This document shows, piece by piece, positions 27,465 to 35,583 of a stretch of 64,000 nucleotides of DNA. Below the pieces are notes generated by a model. That model was given only the letters and a program-made list of their open reading frames with translations. It did not search any database and was not told the DNA's origin. Each line of letters opens with the position of its first letter. Positions within the stretch are counted from its first letter, which is position 1. The position numbers and the translations under genes are program-made. Source of the DNA: Pedobacter punctiformis (GTDB lineage: Bacteria > Bacteroidota > Bacteroidia > Sphingobacteriales > Sphingobacteriaceae); the NCBI RefSeq assembly GCF_027213715.1, contig NZ_JAPWGM010000002.1, positions 558,001 through 622,000 on the forward strand. The letters run 5' to 3'.

Positions 27465-29294
27465 TTATGCTTTGTACCAATCTGATTTGCCTTTTAATAG
27501 ATCAATTTTCTTTTCAATTTCAGCGTCTTTAATGAGTTCGGGTGCATGATGCGGCTTTTTACGGGCATCGATAATCATTGGCCCTTCGCAACCCCAATGT
27601 TTATTAACGGTAAACTCATTAATGCCATAAATATCGGCAGCCGGGTTGCTTCTTGTAAAAGTAACCCAAACCAGATTATTGATGTGTTTAGCTGCAAATG
27701 CTGCATCATCGCAAAGCACAATTAATGGTAAGCCATTTAAATCCTGATTTTTTAAAGCTTCATTTAATTCAGTTATCTCTGCCCGGGTTATTTCTTCATT
27801 TTGATAAGGGTTGCTTTCTAAGGTAAGTACACCGGCAATGGCTAAATGAGGATTTTTAAAGGCATCAGGCAGATTTAATCCTGCCGGAATTTCGGTGCTC
27901 AAGGTTCTTTTTACCTTACCTGCAGCCGCCATAACCAATTTTGATCCACTGTTTAACCCTGAACCACTGTAATCGAGTGTATCAATGGTAGTATTGGTAT
28001 AAAAATGCAAATCTGTTTTTAAATCTATCCGGGCTAAAATATGTTTAAGAAAATCTTCTATGTTATGGGTATTTAAATCAGGATTATCTTCTTTGGCGGC
28101 AATCAGTAAGTATTTAGCAAGACTGAGTTGATTTTTACCCAGAATATGGTTAGCAATGGTTAATATTTCCTGAGGCTTTCTTTCATTCAGATAAGGCGTG
28201 TAACGTTCGCTCCCAATGGCAAATAACAAAGGGTGTACACCTGCTGCATCTACTGCATTTACTTCCTTTAAACCGTGGATTTCCTGTGGAATAGCCGATC
28301 CTGCAATTTCATGTATCAATGCTCCAAAGCTGGTATCTTCCTGTGGCGGACGGCCAACTACCGTAAAAGACCAAATGGCATCCTTTTTATGATATACGTT
28401 GTGTACTTTCATTAAAGGAAACGGATGCGTTAAACTATAGTAACCTAAATGATCTCCGAAAGGCCCTTCAGGTTTATTTTCTCCCGGGTATACAGTACCG
28501 GTAATGATAAAATCGGCATCCGCAGATATACAGAAACCTTCATCATCGTAAAAATACCTGAACCTTCTGTTACCTAAAGCACCTGCAAAAGTCATTTCAG
28601 ATAATCCTTCGGGTAAAGGCATAACAGCTGCTAATGGATGTGATGGCGGGCCACCAACAAAAATGCTGACTTTTAAAGGTAAACCTAGTGCATTAGCTTT
28701 AGATTGATGGACACCTATGCCTCTGTGTATTTGATAATGCAATCCTATTTCCTGATCCTGAATATAATCGTTGCCTCCTAATTGAATCCGGTACATACCC
28801 AAATTGGAATTTAACACCCCCGGTTTATCTACATCTTCTGTATATACCTGTGGCATGGTTACAAATGGTCCTCCATCCATGGGCCAGTTTACAATTTGAG
28901 GTAGTTTGCTGATGCTGGTTTTCAAAAACTTATTTTTTGCGGAAGGCGTTTTCATGGGCAGGGCCGAAAGTGCCGACATTGCCGAACCTGCATACTTAAA
29001 TGGATTCTTTAATGCTTTCATTGGATCAGAGCGCAAAGAAACAAGTTGTTGTACCTTTGGTAAGGTATCTCTGAATATAAATTTAGAGCGCTCCAGTGTT
29101 CCAAAAAGATTTGAAACTGCCGGAAAAGGACTTCCTTTTACATTTTCAAAAAATAAAGCAGGTCCTTTATTTTCAAAAACCCGCAAATGGATGGCAGCCA
29201 TTTCAAGGTAAGGATCTACTTCTTCTTTAATTCTGATTAAATGACCATGCTTTTCCAGGTCATTTACACACGCTGCTAAACTTTTGTACGCCAT
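27465..29294 (-). CDS. ubiD: UbiD-family decarboxylase
   Basis: A 609-residue UbiD-type enzyme that decarboxylates aromatic or alpha,beta-unsaturated acids using prenylated FMN. Family features: the start MAYKSLAACVNDLEKHGHLI, the central EGPFGDHLGYYSL motif with the conserved Glu, and NPAADIYGINEFTV near the C-terminus. In organisms lacking ubiquinone it probably serves menaquinone synthesis. The partner flavin prenyltransferase UbiX is at 53.1-53.7 kb, not adjacent. A -7 box (29299-29306) ends only 4 bases before the ATG, so the transcript is probably leaderless. Confidence 0.9.
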   Translation of the reverse strand: MAYKSLAACVNDLEKHGHLIRIKEEVDPYLEMAAIHLRVFENKGPALFFENVKGSPFPAVSNLFGTLERSKFIFRDTLPKVQQLVSLRSDPMKALKNPFKYAGSAMSALSALPMKTPSAKNKFLKTSISKLPQIVNWPMDGGPFVTMPQVYTEDVDKPGVLNSNLGMYRIQLGGNDYIQDQEIGLHYQIHRGIGVHQSKANALGLPLKVSIFVGGPPSHPLAAVMPLPEGLSEMTFAGALGNRRFRYFYDDEGFCISADADFIITGTVYPGENKPEGPFGDHLGYYSLTHPFPLMKVHNVYHKKDAIWSFTVVGRPPQEDTSFGALIHEIAGSAIPQEIHGLKEVNAVDAAGVHPLLFAIGSERYTPYLNERKPQEILTIANHILGKNQLSLAKYLLIAAKEDNPDLNTHNIEDFLKHILARIDLKTDLHFYTNTTIDTLDYSGSGLNSGSKLVMAAAGKVKRTLSTEIPAGLNLPDAFKNPHLAIAGVLTLESNPYQNEEITRAEITELNEALKNQDLNGLPLIVLCDDAAFAAKHINNLVWVTFTRSNPAADIYGINEFTVNKHWGCEGPMIIDARKKPHHAPELIKDAEIEKKIDLLKGKSDWYKA

Positions 29295-29298
29295 GCGG

Positions 29299-29306
29299 CA
29301 AATATA
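29299..29306 (-). promoter_or_regulatory. -7 box immediately before ubiD
   Basis: Read on the minus strand this is TATATTTG, matching TAnnTTTG. Only 4 bases separate it from the ATG at 29294, so transcription would begin at about the start codon. Confidence 0.5.
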
Positions 29307-29360
29307 CAGAGTTAAGACGGGAAGTTAATTGGGAAATTGTAAGGTTATAAGGCTAATAAA

Positions 29361-29406
29361 ATTAAAATCCCCCTACCCGTTTAACAGCAGATAAGGGGAT
29401 TTTAAT
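29361..29406 (-). terminator. Terminator after dps
   Basis: ATTAAAATCCCC (29361-29372) pairs with GGGGATTTTAAT (29395-29406) over a 22-base loop. It is placed between dps and ubiD, both on the minus strand. Confidence 0.7.
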
Positions 29407-29422
29407 TTGTTGAAGTTGCTCT

Positions 29423-29902
29423 TTATTTTTTACCGGCAAACGAACGCAACATCCAGGTATTTTTCTCTTTAAACTGCATAAAGCGGTTCACCATATCGTT
29501 GGTACCGTCATCTCCTGCTTCATCAGATGCTTCCAATAAATTACGTTCAAGTTCAATTAGCTTTGCCATATCTTCTAAAACCGCATCAACCATACTTAAA
29601 TCGTTTAAACCAATGGTATTGATTTCTTTAATTTCAGATTCATTTATATAATCAGCAAAACGGCTGTGTGGCGGTTTACCTAATGTTAGTACACGTTCGG
29701 CAATTTCATCAATTGTTAATTGTGCATTGGTATATAACTCTTCAAATTTTATATGTAATGTAAAAAAGTTTTGTCCTTTAATGTTCCAGTGGCAACCTCT
29801 TAATTTTTGGTAATGAATATGATAATTTGCAAGATAATCATTTAACAGGTCTACAACCGGTTTAACTTCTTTTTCGTTTAAACTTATTTCTTTAGCGTTC
29901 AT
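29423..29902 (-). CDS. dps: Dps-family ferritin-like DNA-binding protein
   Basis: A 159-residue Dps protein. The ferroxidase site residues are seen in HWNIKGQNFFTLHIKFEELY (His-Trp-Asn, and Asp/Glu after), with helix signature IDEIAERVLTLGKPPHSRFA. Dps forms 12-mers that store iron and protect DNA from oxidative damage in starvation. It is monocistronic with a terminator downstream and faces the LysM-udk operon across 280 bases. Confidence 0.93.
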   Translation of the reverse strand: MNAKEISLNEKEVKPVVDLLNDYLANYHIHYQKLRGCHWNIKGQNFFTLHIKFEELYTNAQLTIDEIAERVLTLGKPPHSRFADYINESEIKEINTIGLNDLSMVDAVLEDMAKLIELERNLLEASDEAGDDGTNDMVNRFMQFKEKNTWMLRSFAGKK

Positions 29903-30106
29903 AATAACAGTATTTTTAATTTGTTTGATGGATTAACAATTCAGAAACACAAAAGTTTTAGTCTAAAATACTATTTTAAACAATACCTGAATTATATGTT
30001 CGTTTATAATTTGTAATTATACAAAACCATTTTACGGCAAGTATTTGTTTATGAACAAAGTATAGTTTAGGTTATAAAGCTGTCATTAATTTTCGCTCAA
30101 ATACGA

Positions 30107-30114
30107 TACCTTTG
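30107..30114 (+). promoter_or_regulatory. -7 box of the LysM-udk operon
   Basis: TACCTTTG matches TAnnTTTG exactly and lies 69 bases before the LysM gene ATG. Confidence 0.55.
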
Positions 30115-30182
30115 TATGAAAATGGTTTATAATATTATTCGTATAATTGCTCCCCTTGTTTAGAAATTTTATATAGAAATAA

Positions 30183-31733
30183 ATGCATAAAATATATTTA
30201 TCTGCTGTGTTATTGCTTGCTTTAAATGCAGCAAACGCTAAGGCAAGCACAGTAATAGACTCCATTGGCGTAGAGAATAACAATGGAAAAAAACTAATTA
30301 TCCACCAAACAGTAGCCAAAGACACTTATTATTCTATAGGACGGAGATATAATGTTTCGCCTAAAGATATTATGGCTTATAATGACAATAAGTACCTGCA
30401 GGTTGGGGTAATTATTAAGGTTCCTACTAATATTCCTTTCAATGCTACAAGTAGTAATCCAGCTAGTAATCATGCTTCGGGGCCACCACAAAATACAGCT
30501 AACGTGAGCGAGCATATCGTTGTAGCTAAAGATAACCTGAATATGCTTGCTGAAAAGTACGGCACTACCATTAATGAGCTTAAGGCCTTAAATAATTTAT
30601 CATCAAGCAATTTAAGAATTGGACAGGTTCTAAAAATCCCTGTAAAAAGTGGTACTGCAACTGAAAGCAGTCGCCCGGCTTCTACCCCTCCTGTTGCAGA
30701 GAGAAACACTAAAGAAACGCTAACAACAGATAGTCCGGCTATGATTGAATACGAAGTTCAACCAAAGGAGTTTTTGGGTAGAATTGCGGATAAGTTTGGT
30801 ACAACTGTAGAAGAAATAAAAAAAGCTAATAATCTTTCGGGTAATAATCTTCGTATTGGCCAGAAATTGAAGATTCCTGCAACAAAAAACATTGACCAAA
30901 ATCAGGTTGTAAATACACCAACAGAAAAACCCGTACAGGAAAATAAACCGAGAGAAGCAAGTGGTACACATAAGGTTAAACAGGGTGAGACTATTTTCAC
31001 TATTGCACAGCAATACGGCATAACGGCTTATCAAATCAGAATGCTTAATAATTTACCTGACAATACACTTACGATAGGTCAGGTTTTAAAAATGCCTTCA
31101 AACATTAATATTGAAGTTCCGAATCCAAAAGAAAAAGTAGCTGAGGTTAAAGAAAAAGCAGTTGAAAAAGTAAAAGAAGTGGCTGCCCCATCAAGGGAAG
31201 AAAGTTTTATTCATACCGTGGCTCAGGGCGAAACCATTTTTAGCATTGCAAAAAAATACAACTTAACGGCTTATCAAATTAGAACTGCAAATAAATTAAA
31301 TGATAATTCAATTGCTTTAGGACAGAAACTGGCGATACCAAAACCACCAGAGCCTAAATCAGTTAATGACCTTTCAAAAGAAGATCAGGAAGGAAATCCG
31401 GATAGTACATCGGTTAGAGATCCAAAATTACGCCGTGATCCAAGTGTTTACGGTTTAAACCAGGTTGAAGAAAAAGGAACAGCCGTATGGATATCGGATG
31501 CTGACCTTGACGCTTCGAAAATGTTGGTTTTACACCGCACTGCTCCTATTGGAAAGGTGATTAAAATTACCAACCCAATGACCAACCGTACAACCTACGC
31601 AAAAGTTGTTGGTAAATTTACAGAGAACGAATCCACAAAAGATGTTATAATTGTAACCACTAAAGCTGTAGCCGATTCTTTGGGCGCTTTAGACAAAAGA
31701 TTTTTTTGCAATATAATGTATAGCCCTCAATGA
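30183..31733 (+). CDS. Secreted protein with five LysM repeats and an RlpA-like C-terminus
   Basis: A 516-residue protein. A signal peptide (MHKIYLSAVLLLALNAANA) is followed by five LysM repeats of about 43 residues: near 35-80, 108-151, 187-230, 262-305 and 342-385 (pattern: HxVKxGETIFxIA, NNLxxxxLxIGQxLxIP). The C-terminal 90 residues (GTAVWISDADLDASKMLVLH) resemble a double-psi beta-barrel found in RlpA-like or septal proteins. It probably binds peptidoglycan in the periplasm. Its stop overlaps the uridine kinase start by 4 bases (ATGA). Confidence 0.9.
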   Translation: MHKIYLSAVLLLALNAANAKASTVIDSIGVENNNGKKLIIHQTVAKDTYYSIGRRYNVSPKDIMAYNDNKYLQVGVIIKVPTNIPFNATSSNPASNHASGPPQNTANVSEHIVVAKDNLNMLAEKYGTTINELKALNNLSSSNLRIGQVLKIPVKSGTATESSRPASTPPVAERNTKETLTTDSPAMIEYEVQPKEFLGRIADKFGTTVEEIKKANNLSGNNLRIGQKLKIPATKNIDQNQVVNTPTEKPVQENKPREASGTHKVKQGETIFTIAQQYGITAYQIRMLNNLPDNTLTIGQVLKMPSNINIEVPNPKEKVAEVKEKAVEKVKEVAAPSREESFIHTVAQGETIFSIAKKYNLTAYQIRTANKLNDNSIALGQKLAIPKPPEPKSVNDLSKEDQEGNPDSTSVRDPKLRRDPSVYGLNQVEEKGTAVWISDADLDASKMLVLHRTAPIGKVIKITNPMTNRTTYAKVVGKFTENESTKDVIIVTTKAVADSLGALDKRFFCNIMYSPQ

Positions 31734-32377
31734 GTTTGAATAAAAAGCCGTTTATAATTGGTATTGCCGGTGGCAGTGGATCTGGCAAAACGTTTTTTCT
31801 AAATTGTTTTCTCCATCATTTTAAGCAGGATGAAGTTACGCTGGTATCGCAGGATGATTATTACATCCCGGCTGGCGAAATGACACAGGAAGAAAACAAA
31901 CTGTATAATTTCGATCTTCCGTCTACTATAGACAGCGAGCAGTTTTTAAGAGATATTAAGCAGCTGATTAATGGTGAGGTTGTTTACAAAAAAGAATATA
32001 ACTTCAATAATCCTTTAGCAGTTGTTAAAATATTAGAGATTAAATCTGCCCCGATTATTATCGTTGAAGGTCTTTTTATTCTCCATTTTAAAGAAATAGC
32101 CGCTTTGCTGGATCATCAGATTTTTGTTGATGCAGATGAGCAAATTGCTTTGGACAGGCGTATAAAACGTGATGGTTTAGAACGGGGATATCCTGAAGAA
32201 GATGTTTTATACAAGTGGGATAATCATGTTTTGCCTGCATACAAAGAATATTTGTTACCATATAAAGAAACCTGCAACCGGGTGATTATAAACAACACGA
32301 ACGAGCCGGATGAGATTATCAGTATCACAGAAGATATTTCCTCAGAATTAAGAAATACAATACTGGCAGATAAATAA
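31730..32377 (+). CDS. udk: Uridine kinase
   Basis: A 215-residue uridine-cytidine kinase-like P-loop protein. The Walker A loop is GIAGGSGSGKTFF (Lys20), with VSQDDYYIP and a lid region DRRIKRDGLERGYPEEDVL containing the Arg-rich phosphate contacts. It makes UMP from uridine plus ATP in the pyrimidine salvage pathway. It is translationally coupled to the LysM gene by a 4-base overlap, and a terminator follows at 32377-32408. Confidence 0.9.
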   Translation: MSLNKKPFIIGIAGGSGSGKTFFLNCFLHHFKQDEVTLVSQDDYYIPAGEMTQEENKLYNFDLPSTIDSEQFLRDIKQLINGEVVYKKEYNFNNPLAVVKILEIKSAPIIIVEGLFILHFKEIAALLDHQIFVDADEQIALDRRIKRDGLERGYPEEDVLYKWDNHVLPAYKEYLLPYKETCNRVIINNTNEPDEIISITEDISSELRNTILADK

Positions 32378-32408
32378 AAAAAGGGATGGCTAAAACCATC
32401 CCTTTTTT
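32377..32408 (+). terminator. Terminator after udk
   Basis: The stem AAAAAAGGGATGG (32377-32389) pairs with CCATCCCTTTTTT (32396-32408). It works on both strands and also closes the facing CoA-transferase operon. Confidence 0.9.
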
Positions 32409-32411
32409 ACC

Positions 32412-33074
32412 TTAATCAAGTTTCATTTCAGGAATTTCGCCTTCCACAATTAATTTCCCGGCAGTGGATTGCCTGATGAATTCTACACTTACACCGGGTG
32501 CTCTTTCTAAAAGTTTAAAACCTCCTTCAGGCAGCACATCTAAAACGGCTAATTCTGTTACAATTTTTTTGATGCAATTTACACCCGTTAAAGGTAAAGT
32601 ACATTTAGCAAGCAACTTGCTTTCGCCGGCTTTATTTACATGCTGCATAGCTACAATAATATTTTTTGCCGAAGCAACTAAATCCATTGCACCTCCCATA
32701 CCCTTAACCATTTTACCAGGGATTTTCCAGTTGGCGATATCACCATGCTCAGAAACTTCCATAGCCCCTAAAATGGTTAAATCTACCTTTTGTGCCCTGA
32801 TCATTCCAAAACTCATTGCCGAATCGAAAATAGACGAGCCGGGCAGCGTTGTAATGGTTTGTTTACCGGCATTAATTAAATCTGCATCTTCCTCTCCTTC
32901 AAATGGGAAAGGCCCCATGCCCAACAGTCCGTTTTCGGATTGCAATACAACGTTAATTCCTTTTGGAATGTAATTAGCAACTAATGTGGGTATGCCTATA
33001 CCAAGATTAACGTAAAAACCATCCTTTATTTCTTTAGCGATCCGCTGTGCGATCTCTTCTTTTGAAAATGCCAT
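32412..33074 (-). CDS. scoB: CoA transferase subunit B
   Basis: The real start is Met at 33074 (MAFSKEEIAQRIAKEIKD), 1 base after the DUF4260 stop; the 17 upstream residues are not family-like. The 220-residue beta subunit of 3-oxoacid CoA transferase keeps the catalytic Glu47 in SENGLLGMGPFP, GIGIPTLV and GAMDLVASAKNII. With subunit A it moves CoA between succinyl-CoA and acetoacetate or similar acids. A DUF4260 gene lies between the A and B subunits on the same strand. Confidence 0.92.
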   Translation of the reverse strand: MAFSKEEIAQRIAKEIKDGFYVNLGIGIPTLVANYIPKGINVVLQSENGLLGMGPFPFEGEEDADLINAGKQTITTLPGSSIFDSAMSFGMIRAQKVDLTILGAMEVSEHGDIANWKIPGKMVKGMGGAMDLVASAKNIIVAMQHVNKAGESKLLAKCTLPLTGVNCIKKIVTELAVLDVLPEGGFKLLERAPGVSVEFIRQSTAGKLIVEGEIPEMKLD

Positions 33075-33075
33075 G

Positions 33076-33432
33076 TTATTTATTTTTTCCAATAATGCCC
33101 AAATGCGTATGATTAAAGGCATCAAAATATTTTAAGCCGTATCCCAATGCCCTATCCATACTCGAATGTGCAAAAAGAATAACGCCTGTAAGTTGAACAA
33201 CTGATGATTTTGAATAAAATCCGATAATAAAAATTGCTATTGCTAAAGCTTTGTGGTGAGCAATGTTATACAATATTGCCCCCGTTTTAGAATTAATAGC
33301 ATAACCGATCATGCTTAAATCGGGTACCAGTAGCAAAGCCAGAAAAAGCCACCAGGAATATGGCAAATTGTAAAAGCCAAAAAGCGCCAGTAAAAACATA
33401 GCGATTTCTTCTATAGCAATCGTTTTCTTCAT
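33076..33432 (-). CDS. DUF4260 membrane protein inside the CoA-transferase operon
   Basis: A 118-residue protein with three to four membrane helices (about 9-24, 27-40, 58-75, 79-92), the HHKALAIAIFII segment and AHSSMDRALGYGLKYFDAF. This matches the DUF4260 pattern, whose function is unknown. It overlaps the scoA stop by one base and ends 1 base before scoB, so it is tightly embedded in the operon. The strict fusion of reading frames makes chance insertion unlikely; a role linked to the CoA-transferase or a polar decoration cannot be decided. Confidence 0.8.
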   Translation of the reverse strand: MKKTIAIEEIAMFLLALFGFYNLPYSWWLFLALLLVPDLSMIGYAINSKTGAILYNIAHHKALAIAIFIIGFYSKSSVVQLTGVILFAHSSMDRALGYGLKYFDAFNHTHLGIIGKNK

Positions 33433-34133
33433 TAGGTTTTAGCTCTTACGGTTCTTTGTTCTATTCTCTTTTCGTAATTTTTTCCCTGAAAAATGCGATG
33501 AACATAAATCCCCGGTGTATGAATGTAATCCGGATCAAGCTCCCCCGCTTCTACCAGCTCTTCTACCTCAGCAATGGTTACTTTACCCGCCATTGCCATT
33601 ACAGGATTAAAATTACGGCTTGTAGAACGAAAAATCAGGTTTCCGGCGGTATCACCTTTCCATGCCTTTACAATTGCAAAATCTGCATCAAATGCATATT
33701 CCATTAAATAATCTTTGCCATCAAAATTCCTTACTTCTTTTCCTTCGGCAACCTCTGTACCTACGCCTGCAGGTGTAAAAATTGCAGGCATTCCGTAACC
33801 AGCAGCCAAACAACGGGTAGCCAATGTTCCCTGCGGAATTAAATCTACCTCCAGCTCGCCACTTAATAACTGTCTTTCAAACTCTGCGTTTTCACCTACA
33901 TAAGAAGAAATCATTTTTTTTACCTGACGTTGTTTCAGCATCAAACCAATACCAAAATCATCAACGCCGGCATTATTAGAAATGCAGGTCAGGCCCTTTA
34001 CATTCTTATTCACCAGTGCATTAATACAATTTTCAGGAATACCGCACAGGCCAAAACCACCTAACATGATTGTAGCGCCATCAGATATATCTTTAATTGC
34101 CTCTTCCGCACCAGATACAACTTTATTTATCAT
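33432..34133 (-). CDS. scoA: CoA transferase subunit A
   Basis: A 233-residue alpha subunit of 3-oxoacid CoA transferase. Family landmarks: [17 protein letters not shown] at about 22-38, the [16 protein letters not shown] segment and [15 protein letters not shown]. Paired with scoB downstream (with DUF4260 between), it could connect acetoacetate metabolism with the thiolase at 2.4 kb, though that gene is far away. Confidence 0.92.
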   Translation of the reverse strand: MINKVVSGAEEAIKDISDGATIMLGGFGLCGIPENCINALVNKNVKGLTCISNNAGVDDFGIGLMLKQRQVKKMISSYVGENAEFERQLLSGELEVDLIPQGTLATRCLAAGYGMPAIFTPAGVGTEVAEGKEVRNFDGKDYLMEYAFDADFAIVKAWKGDTAGNLIFRSTSRNFNPVMAMAGKVTIAEVEELVEAGELDPDYIHTPGIYVHRIFQGKNYEKRIEQRTVRAKT

Positions 34134-34257
34134 TTTATGAATTTTTGGTTAGGCTGCTAAAATACAAAAGCCATTGCTAAAACTGCCGTTTTCACTAAAG
34201 TATTTGACTAAAACTTTCTGAAGTAAATTATTAATTGTAATTAATCTAAATAACAAC

Positions 34258-34265
34258 TACCTTTG
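34258..34265 (+). promoter_or_regulatory. -7 box of the Cys-rich micro-protein gene
   Basis: TACCTTTG matches TAnnTTTG exactly. It ends 7 bases before the ATG at 34273, so the transcript should start at or just before the start codon. Confidence 0.6.
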
Positions 34266-34272
34266 CAGTGCA

Positions 34273-34434
34273 ATGTTGAACGAGAGAGAGCAAAACATCT
34301 TCATTTTACCTACCGACCCTGAGTTTCAGAAAGGTATGGGTTATATTTTTAGCTGTACAGCAGAATTTAAAAAGTGTTGTAAAAAATATAAAGAGGGCAA
34401 GCGCTGTAAAAAATGCCCGGGCAGAAAAAAATAA
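34273..34434 (+). CDS. 53-residue Cys-rich basic protein
   Basis: A short gene with a clean promoter box just upstream. The protein has an N-terminal half LPTDPEFQKGMGYIFS and a basic C-terminus with five cysteines at 28, 35, 36, 45 and 48 (CxxxxxxCCx8CxxC, within KGKRCKKCPG). The Cys pattern could bind zinc or an Fe-S cluster, or form disulfides. I do not recognise a named family. Its stop lies 6 bases from the facing GSDH-like gene stop on the other strand. Confidence 0.7.
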   Translation: MLNEREQNIFILPTDPEFQKGMGYIFSCTAEFKKCCKKYKEGKRCKKCPGRKK

Positions 34435-34440
34435 GTTCCC

Positions 34441-35529
34441 CTATTTATAAATTTCTATAATTTTATCATCACTTCCGTTACTGGTACAAATATAGATCTT
34501 CCCTTCCGGCGATTGACATACGGTTCTTAATCTGCCATACGCATTTACATAAAAATCTTTGGTACCAACAATTTTAGTTTGTGCATCATCTAATTTTAGC
34601 TGTATTAATTTACTGCCTTTTAATATGGCCAGTAACAAAGAATTTTTAAACTGAGGAATATATTTATTATCATAATAAGTCATGCCGCTTGGTGCAATAG
34701 TCGGTGTCCAGTTGATTAATGGTTCTACGACATTATTTGCTGCGCAAAAGGCCGTTTCATTCGTCTCGTTACAAAATCCTTTAATATTTGGCCAGCCATA
34801 ATTTCTTCCTTTTTCTATAATATTGATTTCATCATCAGCATCCGGACCGTGTTCAGAAGAAAATATCTTGTTGCCAACTTTTACCAATCCTTGCGCATTT
34901 CTATGTCCGAAAGACCATAAAGGATTATTAGGATAAGGATTATCTGCCGGAATTGTTCCATCTAAATTTATCCTTAGTATTTTACCAGACAAAGAGTTTA
35001 TATTTTGTGGCGTACTGGTGTCAGAAGCGTCGCCGGTACTGATAAATAGCTTATTATCGCTAATTAATAAACGCGAACCATTGTGAATAGATGCCGCAGA
35101 AATTTGATCTAATAGAATTTTGGGGCTATTTAAACTGCCATTTTCATAATTGTACCTGACTACTTTTTCTTTATAATTGCTGCCATAATCGTAGACTACG
35201 TACACATAAGGGTTAGAGGTAAAATCGGGATGAAGTGCCATGCCCAATAAACCACCTTCGCCGTTTACTCTAACCTCAGAGATGGTCAGTAAGGTTGTAA
35301 TTTGTCCTGTTGCCGGGTTTAACCGACTGATTTTACCAGATTTCTCTGTAAACCAAATCAAGTTATCAGGGCCATAAACCATTTCCCACGGCAGGTTTAA
35401 ACCTGAGGCAATTACTTTGGCTTTTAGCTCAACATCAGGTAATGTTTCATCACCATTATTATTGTGATTATTCTTTCTGCAATTTATGCAAATTACCATC
35501 ACAAATATGCAGAGTAATATTAGTTTCAT
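34441..35529 (-). CDS. PQQ-dependent sugar dehydrogenase-like (GSDH) lipoprotein
   Basis: A 362-residue protein with a lipoprotein signal (MKLILLCIFVMVICINC, Cys17). It folds like the soluble glucose/sorbosone dehydrogenase beta propeller: LPWEMVYGPDNLIWFTEKSG, HNGSRLLISDNKLFISTGDA, EHGPDADDEINIIEKGRNYG and GWPNIKGF. These enzymes oxidise sugars with PQQ, but some family members are only propeller-fold proteins, so activity is inferred. It is monocistronic. Confidence 0.85.
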   Translation of the reverse strand: MKLILLCIFVMVICINCRKNNHNNNGDETLPDVELKAKVIASGLNLPWEMVYGPDNLIWFTEKSGKISRLNPATGQITTLLTISEVRVNGEGGLLGMALHPDFTSNPYVYVVYDYGSNYKEKVVRYNYENGSLNSPKILLDQISAASIHNGSRLLISDNKLFISTGDASDTSTPQNINSLSGKILRINLDGTIPADNPYPNNPLWSFGHRNAQGLVKVGNKIFSSEHGPDADDEINIIEKGRNYGWPNIKGFCNETNETAFCAANNVVEPLINWTPTIAPSGMTYYDNKYIPQFKNSLLLAILKGSKLIQLKLDDAQTKIVGTKDFYVNAYGRLRTVCQSPEGKIYICTSNGSDDKIIEIYK

Positions 35530-35583
35530 AGCCGTAACATTTTAATAATAACAACGTTACGGCTAATTGGTTTTATATAATCT

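Noticed and set aside
27671-27678. A GTAACCC-like match to the ECF motif inside ubiD
   Set aside because: Read on the minus strand it gives GGGTTACT, but after 13 bases there is no GGTATTAA-like box, and it lies in coding sequence.
30183-31733. Repeated segments at 30-31.5 kb as a possible DNA repeat array
   Set aside because: They are the five LysM protein repeats, diverged at DNA level, not a CRISPR or satellite.
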